Part shown: positions 57,856 through 64,000 of the stretch, piece after piece
Layout: every line of letters starts with the position of its first letter
How positions within the stretch are numbered: position 1 is the first letter of the stretch
Origin: Aeromonas jandaei
Lineage (GTDB): Bacteria; Pseudomonadota; Gammaproteobacteria; Enterobacterales; Aeromonadaceae
Direction: 5' to 3'
Length of the DNA: 64,000 bases
Assembly: GCF_037890695.1 (NCBI RefSeq)
Contig: NZ_CP149571.1
Coordinates: 1,642,001-1,706,000 of the forward strand
Notes under the pieces: model-generated
Told to the model about the DNA's origin: nothing
Database searches by the model: none
Seen by the model: the letters and a program-made list of their open reading frames with translations, nothing else
Program-made: the position numbers and the translations under genes

Positions 57856-57954
57856 GGATGCTCCTTCCCCCGTTTGTTGGGCGGTGGTCGGGCCGTCTGG
57901 TATGCCGCTGGCATTCGTCAGGCCCGAGCCGCCCAGGGTGCGGGGTACGCTCGG

Positions 57955-58738
57955 TTAGCTGGCCTCGTCGTTGGCGGGGCCTTGCTGTTCGGTGGTGCCG
58001 TTTTCGGCTGCCTTTTGCTCGGCGTCTTTGGCGGTTTGTTCTGCTGCTGCCCGTTCTGCCTCTGCCTTGGCTGCCTGTTCGGCTTCTTTTTCCTTCTTGA
58101 TTTCGCGCTCCAGCACTTCCAGCTCTTTCTTGATGCCCACTTTGTCGTGCAGTTCGAGGGCGCGGCGGTAGTGCTCTGCTGCCGGCTCTTTCGGACCCTT
58201 CGGCCAGATAGGCGCGGCCGACTGCCTTGTGCAGCTTGGCGCGCACCTGATCGAAGATGTCGCAGTCGTGGAGCAGCTTCAGATAGCTGATGAGCAGGAA
58301 GAGATCGGGGCCGGTGCCCGCCTCTTGCAGTTTGATGGCGGTGTCGGCCACTTCTTCGGCAATGAGGGTGGGGGCGGTGCGTTCGTACTGATCCGGGGTG
58401 TTCAGCTTGTGGCGGATCACGTAGTTAGCCATCGGCAGAGCGCCAGCCAGATCGCCGGTGTCGAGGTGCCAGAGGGTGACGGTGACAAGCACGTCATCCT
58501 GACCGCCGCGATCGGCAGCCAGCAGGCCGTCAATCCACGGTTTGTAGGTGGCCAGCATGGTGCGCTTGGCGTCGATCTTGCGCTCGATGCTCTGGATGCC
58601 CTTGAGGGTGCGGCGGTGTTCGGCCAACTGCATCAGCTGGAGTTCGTAGGCGTTGGCTGTGACCTGATCGAACTGAGGATTGGCCGCCCCTTGCAGGGCG
58701 GCCAGTTTGCGTTCGCGGTTACGGCGAGCAGGTGTCAT
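57955..58738 (-). pseudogene. M: Terminase endonuclease subunit M, apparent frameshift
   Basis: Small (endonuclease) subunit that cuts cos. From 58738 the frame is normal gpM (RKLAALQG...YERTAPTLIAEEVADTAIKLQEAGTGPDLFLLISYLKLLHDCDIFDQ) as far as AYLAEG. An extra T at 58195 then puts the ribosome in a Pro/Arg-rich frame that reads on to 57698. The true C terminus, with EHYRRALELHDKVGIKKELEVLE, an acidic coiled coil and an end at NDEAS, continues in the next frame to 57955. Removing one base restores a 260-aa product (P2 247). Unless this is a sequencing error or a shift is made by the ribosome, the product is abnormal. Confidence 0.85.
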
Positions 58739-58747
58739 GTTTCCCCC

Positions 58748-59779
58748 TTAACTGCCAGATGCCGGTTTCGGCCCCATGACGATGTTTTCGATCAGGGCGA
58801 CACAGTCGTAGTCTTCGACTACGTAGGCATCGTTGGAGCTTTCGTAGTTGACGACGCGGTCACGCTCTGGCTCGTCTTTGACATGACGACGGCGGGCGCC
58901 TTCCTGCCAGTAGATGGAGAGGTTTTCCAGCTTGGTGACCAGCATGGCGTTGTCGGGGAAGAAGGGGACGCGCACGGCCTTGAGACCGCCGATCTGCTTC
59001 TGGCTCACCAGTACCTGCCCAGCCAGTTTGTTCTGGTTGTCGCTGGCGTCGTTGATGATGGGGAAATACTTGTCTGCCAGCAGTTTACGGCCAAGTACTA
59101 CCACCAGATCGGTGTCTTCCTGATACCAGGGGGCGATCAGCTCGTTGACGGCATCGAACACCACGGCGTCGAGGTTCTTGTAGTCGCCTTTGGTGTCATC
59201 CACGTAGATCTTGCCTGAGCCTTCAACCCCTTCATCCATCACTTTGGCCGGAGCATCCACACGAATGTGCTGCAGCCAGCCGATATTGACGTCTTGCAGC
59301 ATGGGGTTGGCGACGCGGTTGGTTTTTGGCGCCACGCTGGTGCCGTGCCAGCCGATCATGATGCGATCCAGCCCTTGGCGGGTGAGAATGGCGTCGCGGA
59401 TACGGGTCTGGAAGTCGGGGAACTTGGCCCAGATATCCAGTTTGTTGTAACCCAAACTGGTGTCGTAGTTGGTCTTGGCACACTCGTAGCCAGATGGGTA
59501 GAGGGCGCTCGGATCATTGGGCTCTCGAGCTTCGGTGCTGGTATCGGTGCGACCAGCGATGGTGCTGCCGATACCGATACCTACTTTCTCCCCCTTCATT
59601 TCCTGAACCGGGATTACCTGGATCATTTCCAAGAATTTCACCGACTCCTGCATTTTGGTTTCCAGCGTTTGCTGGACGCTCGGTTGCACGTTGAATTGCA
59701 CCATGGCGCTGGTGATGGCGTTGAGCTTGGCCAGCTGACCGGTGTATTCGTTGAACTTCACGCGGGTTTCGTTACGCAT
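58748..59779 (-). CDS. N: Phage major capsid protein N
   Basis: gpN-family HK97-fold capsid protein, cleaved by the O protease. 343 aa, 357 in P2. It has the expected start (FNEYTGQLAKLN) and conserved segments IGIGSTIAGRTDT, MIGWHGTSVA and FFPDNAMLVTKLENLSIYWQEGARRR. Confidence 0.96.
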   Translation of the reverse strand: MRNETRVKFNEYTGQLAKLNAITSAMVQFNVQPSVQQTLETKMQESVKFLEMIQVIPVQEMKGEKVGIGIGSTIAGRTDTSTEAREPNDPSALYPSGYECAKTNYDTSLGYNKLDIWAKFPDFQTRIRDAILTRQGLDRIMIGWHGTSVAPKTNRVANPMLQDVNIGWLQHIRVDAPAKVMDEGVEGSGKIYVDDTKGDYKNLDAVVFDAVNELIAPWYQEDTDLVVVLGRKLLADKYFPIINDASDNQNKLAGQVLVSQKQIGGLKAVRVPFFPDNAMLVTKLENLSIYWQEGARRRHVKDEPERDRVVNYESSNDAYVVEDYDCVALIENIVMGPKPASGS

Positions 59780-59791
59780 TGATGATGCTCC

Positions 59792-60616
59792 TTAGCAATC
59801 GGTGGATACGGTGGTGGTGCCATCGCCACCGGTGGCGGGATCGCGCTTGTGGCTGAAATCTTCCTGGCGTTCCAGCGAGGTTTTCAGGTCGGCCAGCGCT
59901 TTCTCTGTGCCTTCCAGCTTGCTGGTCAGTTCGGTGATGGTGGCGGCCTGCTCTTTGAACTGCTTTTGCAGGTCGGTGCTGATGGTGGTGACTTCTTTGG
60001 CCACGGCTTCGACGGCCTGATGGACGTCGCTGAAATCGGCTGTCGATTGCTTTTTGTGGCTGCTGAACAAGGCTCCGATGCGTTCTGCAAGGCTGGTTCC
60101 CTTGTCGCTGTCGTCTTCGAATTCGATGACGGTTTCCAGCGCTTCGGTGAACAGGCACTCCTTGTGCTGCTTGCGTTCGGCCAGCGGGTTGACCTTCGCT
60201 TTGCTGCAGAACTGGAGCATTTCGGTGCCGAGGCTGGCCGGACTGTCGGTGACGGCCAGCCCCATGAGGTAGGCGCCTTTTTCGTTCAGGTTGGGGTGGA
60301 TTTCGACGGAGGTGTAAACCTTCTGGCGCTTCTTGTTCAGCTCGACCAGTTCGGGGGTCGGGTCGATTTGCACAAGCAGGGCCAGACGCTTTTCACCTTC
60401 CATATCGACTTCTTCGGTCTTGGCTGCGGTGATGTCGCCGTACATCTTGAACTGACCGCTCGGGTCATAGCCACGGATGTGTTCCATGTTTACCCGCGCG
60501 CCATAGGTGGACTGGTTGTAGCGCTTGGCCATCTGTTCAATCCATTCACGGGTGATGGTGCGCCCGTCGGTCGTGCCCCCTTCGACGGCGACGCGGAAAA
60601 ATTTGGACTTAGGCAT
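59792..60616 (-). CDS. O: Phage capsid scaffolding / protease protein O
   Basis: GPO family: an N-terminal serine protease (catalytic His in VNMEHIRGYDPSG and Ser in VTDSPASLGTEM) that processes N, O and Q. A C-terminal scaffold coiled coil follows (about 190-255, Lys/Glu/Gln-rich). 274 aa. AAGGGA ribosome binding site. First gene of the O transcript, 92 bases from the palindrome centre. Confidence 0.94.
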   Translation of the reverse strand: MPKSKFFRVAVEGGTTDGRTITREWIEQMAKRYNQSTYGARVNMEHIRGYDPSGQFKMYGDITAAKTEEVDMEGEKRLALLVQIDPTPELVELNKKRQKVYTSVEIHPNLNEKGAYLMGLAVTDSPASLGTEMLQFCSKAKVNPLAERKQHKECLFTEALETVIEFEDDSDKGTSLAERIGALFSSHKKQSTADFSDVHQAVEAVAKEVTTISTDLQKQFKEQAATITELTSKLEGTEKALADLKTSLERQEDFSHKRDPATGGDGTTTVSTDC

Positions 60617-60696
60617 GAGCTGGGATCCCTTTGGTAATTGGGTTTCTGGTCGGGCTCATGGTCTGGCTTGTGCCCCAGATCCTTCAATCTGTGGCT

Positions 60697-60719
60697 GTTG
60701 TAAAACCGCCGTTTACAAC
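60697..60719. promoter_or_regulatory. Late-promoter activator site between O and P (PO/PP)
   Basis: Perfect dyad GTTGTAAA-N7-TTTACAAC, centre 60708, between the divergent O and P genes. It may drive both: O starts 92 bases away on the minus strand, and P starts 56 bases away on the plus strand. Confidence 0.78.
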
Positions 60720-60751
60720 GGCGGCGCGCTCGTTGTGCTTGCGTGGCTGGG

Positions 60752-60764
60752 TAGACTGGCGCCA
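60752..60764 (+). promoter_or_regulatory. Candidate PP -10 element and leaderless start
   Basis: TAGACT (60752-60757) ends seven bases before the A of the P start codon. Together with the dyad centred 56 bases upstream, transcription would begin at the ATG itself. No ribosome binding site is present. Confidence 0.5.
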
Positions 60765-62533
60765 TGACTACAGCACCCTTACTTTTCCCCCATATCGAAC
60801 CCAGACGGCAGGCCATGCACCTGTTCTTTCAGGGCTACCCGCTCCGCGCCATTGCTGAATTGCTGCAGACGCCGGAGGGGACAGTTTCGACCTGGAAGAA
60901 GCGCGACGGCTGGGATGACATCAAACCGATTGACCGGGTCGATTTCGCGCTGGAGGCGCGGTTGTGCCAGCTGATCGCCAAGGAGATGAAAACCGGTGGC
61001 GATTTCAAGGAGATTGACCTGCTTGGCCGCCAGCTGGAGCGGGTCGCCCGGGTCAACAGGTATAGCAACGGCGGCAATGAAGCCGACCTCAACCCGAAGG
61101 TGGCGAACCGCAACAAGGGGCCGAAGAAGGCGCCCGAGCGGAATGTGGTGGAGCCCGAGCAGCAAGAGCGGCTTATCGAGCGGTTTGATTCGACGATGTT
61201 TGGTTATCAACGGGTCTGGTATCAGGCTGGCCTTGAGTACCGGATCCGTGACTTGCTCAAGTCGCGCCAGATCGGGGCGACTTACTTCTTTGCCTTCGAG
61301 GCGTTCATCGATGCGCTGGTTACTGGCCGCAATCAGATTTTCTTGTCAGCCAGTAAGGCGCAGGCCCATGTGTTCAAGCAGTACATCATCCAGTTTGCCA
61401 AGGAGGAGGGGGTCGAGCTGAAAGGCGACCCGATAGTGTTGCCGAACGGTGCGCACCTTTACTTTCTCGGCACCAACGCCCGCACGGCGCAGAGTTACCA
61501 CGGCAACATCTACATGGATGAGTATTTTTGGATCCATGGTTTTCTGGAGTTCCGCAAGGTTGCCTCCGGTATGGCGATGCACAAGAAGTGGCGCCAGACC
61601 TACATTTCTACCCCTTCCAGCCTGTCACATCCCGCTTATTCGTTCTGGTCTGGTGCCAACTTCAACCGAGGCAAGGCGAAGGCCGATCGGGTCGAGATTG
61701 ACCTGAGCCACGCCAATCTGGCCAGCGGCAAGCTGTGCGCCGATGGCCAGTGGCGGCAGATCGTCACGGTTGAGGATGCGGTTCGCGGTGGTTGTGACCT
61801 GTTCGACCTTGACCAGCTGCGCGGCGAGTATTCCGAGGAGGAGTACCGCAATCTGCTGATGTGCGAGTTTATGGATGACACGGCCAGCGTGTTCCCGCTC
61901 GCAACGCTGCAACGGTGCATGGTTGACAGCTGGGAGGTGTGGGATGACTACAAGCCCCACGCGCTGCGGCCGCTCGGCAATCGTGCGGTGTGGATCGGTT
62001 ATGACCCGGCGAAGGGCGGGCAGGGTGATAGCGCAGGCTGTGCCGTGCTGGCGCCGCCCTCTGTGCCTGGCGGCAAGTTCAGGGTGCTGGAGCGCCACCG
62101 CTGGCAGGGGATGGACTTTGATGCGCAGGCTCGGGCCATTCGCGCCATGTGCGATCGCTACAACGTGACCTATATCGGCATCGACACGACGGGGATCGGG
62201 GAGGGGGTTTATCAGCTGGTGAAGCAGTTCTATCCGGCGGCTCACTCCATCCAGTACAACCCGAGCGTGAAGATTCAGATGGTGATGAAGGCGCAGGATG
62301 TGATGAACAAGGGGCGGCTGGAGTTTGACTGTGGGATGACTGACCTGGCGCAGGCGTTTATGAGCATTCGCCGGGCGGTTACCGCAGGCGGAAAGTTGCC
62401 GACCTTTGAGGCGAGCCGTTCCGAAGAGGTCAGCCACGCCGACATCGCATGGGCAACCATGCAAGCCCTGTTACATGAGCCGTTGGCAGGTGCCAACGGT
62501 ACCAATACCAGCATGATGGAGATTTTTTCATGA
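60764..62533 (+). CDS. P: Phage terminase large subunit P (ATPase)
   Basis: Packaging motor. N-terminal helix-turn-helix (AIAELLQTPEGTVSTWKKRDGWDD, about 30-50) is followed by the ATPase domain with SRQIGATYFF (Walker A-like, as in P2 gpP) and YMDEYFW (Walker B). A nuclease-like C terminus begins with YDPAKGGQGDSAG. 589 aa, 590 in P2. Stop overlaps the Q start by four bases. Confidence 0.95.
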   Translation: MTTAPLLFPHIEPRRQAMHLFFQGYPLRAIAELLQTPEGTVSTWKKRDGWDDIKPIDRVDFALEARLCQLIAKEMKTGGDFKEIDLLGRQLERVARVNRYSNGGNEADLNPKVANRNKGPKKAPERNVVEPEQQERLIERFDSTMFGYQRVWYQAGLEYRIRDLLKSRQIGATYFFAFEAFIDALVTGRNQIFLSASKAQAHVFKQYIIQFAKEEGVELKGDPIVLPNGAHLYFLGTNARTAQSYHGNIYMDEYFWIHGFLEFRKVASGMAMHKKWRQTYISTPSSLSHPAYSFWSGANFNRGKAKADRVEIDLSHANLASGKLCADGQWRQIVTVEDAVRGGCDLFDLDQLRGEYSEEEYRNLLMCEFMDDTASVFPLATLQRCMVDSWEVWDDYKPHALRPLGNRAVWIGYDPAKGGQGDSAGCAVLAPPSVPGGKFRVLERHRWQGMDFDAQARAIRAMCDRYNVTYIGIDTTGIGEGVYQLVKQFYPAAHSIQYNPSVKIQMVMKAQDVMNKGRLEFDCGMTDLAQAFMSIRRAVTAGGKLPTFEASRSEEVSHADIAWATMQALLHEPLAGANGTNTSMMEIFS

Positions 62534-63591
62534 CAAAGCGCCGCAATCCGCGCAAGACCCCGCCGGTTACGGCGACCCAAGCGCCCGCCGCTGATGCGAT
62601 CGAGGCGTTTTCCTTTGGCGAGCCGGTGCCGGTGCTGAGTCAGCGGGAGGTGTTCGATTACCTGGAGGCGATGCACAACGGCCGCTGGTATGAGCCGCCC
62701 CTGAGTTTGCAGGGGCTGGCGCGGGTTTATCGTGCCGGGGTGCATCATGCCTCGGCCATTCAGGTGAAGCGCAACATTCTGCGCTCTTGCTTTGTGCCCC
62801 ATCCCAAACTGAGCCTGACGGCGTTCACCGGTCTGGTGAATGACTATCTGATCTTCGGCAATTGCTACCCCCACGCTGTGCTGAACCGGCTGGGCGGTGT
62901 GCTGCGCTATGACCATCTGCGGGCCAAGTATGTGCGCCGCGGGCTGGATCTCGATGCCTATTGGTGGATTGCGCAGCCCGGGAAGGAGCAGCAGATGCCG
63001 ATCGGTTCAGTCGGCCATGTTATGGAGAGCGACATCAACCAGGAGATTTATGGCATCCCCGATTATGTCGGCGGTCTGAATTCGACGCTGCTGAATGAGT
63101 CGGCCACGCTGTTCCGCCGCAAGTATTACGAGAACGGCAGCCATGCCGGGTTCATCATGCACATCACCGACGCTGTGCAGAACGAGGACGACATCAAGAA
63201 GCTGAAAGAGGCGCTGCGCCAGAGTAAGGGCCCCGGCAACTTCCGCAACCTGTTGCTCTACACCCCCGGCGGCAACAAAGACGGGGTGAAGCTGATCCCT
63301 GTGGCCGAGGTGGCGGCCAAGGATGACTTCTTGAGCATCAAGAACGTGAGCCGCGACGACCAGCTGGCGACCCATCGGGTGCCGCCCCAGCTGATGGGGG
63401 TTATGCCGAACAACACCGGCGGTTTCGGTGATGTGACCAAGGCCGCCCAAGTGTTCGATGTGAACGAGGTGGACAGCCTCAAGGCCAGCCTGCTGCAGAT
63501 CAACGACTGGGCAGGGGAGGAGGTGATCCGGTTTAACCCGTACAAGCTGGCTGTCGGTGAGACGGCCAGCCATAGCGACCGGCTTATCTGA
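62530..63591 (+). CDS. Q: Phage portal protein Q
   Basis: Dodecameric portal. It has the family features EAMHNGRWYEPPLSLQGLARVYRAG, FGNCYPHAVLNRLGG and DQLATHRVPPQLMGVMPNNTGGFGDV. 353 aa, 344 in P2. A terminator follows, and the transcript PP-P-Q ends here. Confidence 0.95.
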   Translation: MTKRRNPRKTPPVTATQAPAADAIEAFSFGEPVPVLSQREVFDYLEAMHNGRWYEPPLSLQGLARVYRAGVHHASAIQVKRNILRSCFVPHPKLSLTAFTGLVNDYLIFGNCYPHAVLNRLGGVLRYDHLRAKYVRRGLDLDAYWWIAQPGKEQQMPIGSVGHVMESDINQEIYGIPDYVGGLNSTLLNESATLFRRKYYENGSHAGFIMHITDAVQNEDDIKKLKEALRQSKGPGNFRNLLLYTPGGNKDGVKLIPVAEVAAKDDFLSIKNVSRDDQLATHRVPPQLMGVMPNNTGGFGDVTKAAQVFDVNEVDSLKASLLQINDWAGEEVIRFNPYKLAVGETASHSDRLI

Positions 63592-63610
63592 CTGCCACCC
63601 CATAGCAAGA

Positions 63611-63632
63611 AACCCCGCCAGCTGGCGGGGTT
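63611..63632 (+). terminator. Rho-independent terminator after Q
   Basis: AACCCCGCCAG (63611-63621) is followed at once by its complement (63622-63632), then TTTCTTTTG. Confidence 0.88.
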
Positions 63633-63700
63633 TTCTTTTGCCTGGCGACCACGCCACCAGAGCGCATGCGCGGCCCGCTGTTGAGGCGGCGGCGCTTGGC

Positions 63701-63937
63701 ATCCCTTCACCTTCGCGGATCCTTTCACGCACACCCTGAGCTGCTGGCGCAGCCTGCCGACCCCTGCCAGCACCCAGCGCGCGCAATCGAACCCCCGCCT
63801 CGCCTGCCCGCTTTATGTGTTGATTTCCATGCAGGTGAAAGACTGGTGCCGGTTATCTGCTCCCCGCGCCAGCACTGGCCGCGCGCAGCCTTCCAGATCC
63901 TTTTTGCGATCCTTCACTTTCCGTCAGATCCTTTCAC
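63701..63937. repeat. Five GATCCTTTCAC-like repeats downstream of Q
   Basis: Copies (some with one to three changes) begin at 63701, 63718, 63896, 63908 and 63927. The last three are packed into 42 bases beside a perfect TATAAT at 63949-63954. They could be binding sites for a replication or regulatory protein encoded beyond the edge. The intervening sequence holds no convincing gene; the ORF at 63666 has no ribosome binding site or family features. Confidence 0.55.
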
Positions 63938-63956
63938 TATCCTGCTCGTATAATTG

Positions 63957-63980
63957 AACAGGGGGCCGAGGCCCCCTGTT
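63957..63980. terminator. GC-rich palindrome near the right edge
   Basis: AACAGGGGGCC (63957-63967) and GGCCCCCTGTT (63970-63980) form a strong hairpin. It may end a minus-strand transcript entering from the right, but T runs are short. Confidence 0.5.
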
Positions 63981-64000
63981 GGTTGAGTTATGCACAGAAT

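Larger units (their letters stand above)
42397..64000. mobile_element. P2-like (Peduovirus-type) prophage, late-gene half; continues past the right edge
   Basis: The order Q-P / O-N-M-L-X-lysis-R-S-V-W-J-I-H-FI-FII-E-T-U-D is the P2 order, in the reverse orientation on this strand. The left boundary is between about 41800 and 42397. Integrase, repressor, replication genes and the ogr/delta activator are not in the window. The gpM frameshift suggests that the element may be unable to package DNA, unless it is a sequencing error. Confidence 0.93.

Noticed and set aside
57698..57954. C-terminal extension of the M reading frame to 57698
   Set aside because: After the extra base the frame gives a Pro/Arg/His-rich tail overlapping L; the real C terminus is in the neighbouring frame.
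63666..63953. 95-codon plus-strand ORF after Q
   Set aside because: Lies across the repeat cluster, has no ribosome binding site and an implausible composition.

Overview
The window looks like a high-GC gammaproteobacterial chromosome, most likely Aeromonas. This is inferred from the gene orders nnr-tsaE-amiB-mutL-miaA-hfq-hflX-hflK-hflC and lptD-surA-pdxA-rsmA-apaG-apaH, with amgK-murU-djlA divergent from lptD. No species marker (16S) is present. About 41 kb of conserved chromosome is followed by about 22 kb of a P2-like prophage that runs off the right edge.

Chromosomal part. (1) 1-6.65 kb, plus strand: a signalling cluster with an EvgS/BvgS-type hybrid sensor kinase cut by the left edge, a response regulator with an EAL (c-di-GMP phosphodiesterase) domain whose N terminus is broken by an apparent one-base insertion, and a chemoreceptor. 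(2) 6.7-9.9 kb, minus strand: rfaH, then the methionine importer metN-metI-metQ behind a good sigma70 promoter with tandem MetJ boxes. (3) 10.2-12.8 kb: a small helical protein, a polyphosphate-glucokinase-like ROK kinase, and queG. (4) 12.9-23.3 kb, plus strand: the NAD(P)HX repair / tRNA t6A / amidase / mismatch repair / tRNA isopentenylation / Hfq / HflX / HflKC block. (5) 23.4-30.2 kb: ispB, rplU-rpmA-obgE, a multi-pass transporter, a luciferase-like oxidoreductase and an HTH-2TM regulator. (6) 30.2-37 kb, minus strand: lptD-surA-pdxA-rsmA-apaG-apaH, which couples outer-membrane assembly to housekeeping genes; then amgK-murU-djlA on the plus strand and pepD on the minus strand.

Between pepD and the prophage lies the most interesting non-coding locus. 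It has a perfect CRP-type dyad, a promoter, a transcript of about 330 nt with three CCTCC (anti-Shine-Dalgarno) motifs, a 29-codon ORF with a strong ribosome binding site, and a rho-independent terminator. This layout matches the Vibrio cholerae dual-function RNA VcdRP (sRNA plus the 29-aa protein VcdP), so I propose an Aeromonas counterpart.

The prophage (about 42.4 kb to the right edge) carries the late genes in P2 order: Q and P on the plus strand; O N M L X, holins, endolysin, Rz/Rz1, R, S, V, W, J, I, H, tail-fibre assembly, FI, FII, E/E', T, U and D on the minus strand. Three perfect 23-bp palindromes of the form GTTGTAAA-N7-TTTACAAC sit where the P2 late promoters PF, PV and PO/PP are expected. 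They are probably Ogr/Delta-type activator sites. Where the palindrome centre is only 56-58 bp from the start codon (P and V) there is no ribosome binding site, which suggests leaderless late mRNAs. The E/E' slippery heptamer is conserved. Gene M (terminase endonuclease subunit) has an apparent one-base frameshift, so the prophage may be defective. Integrase, repressor and replication genes and both att sites lie outside the window.
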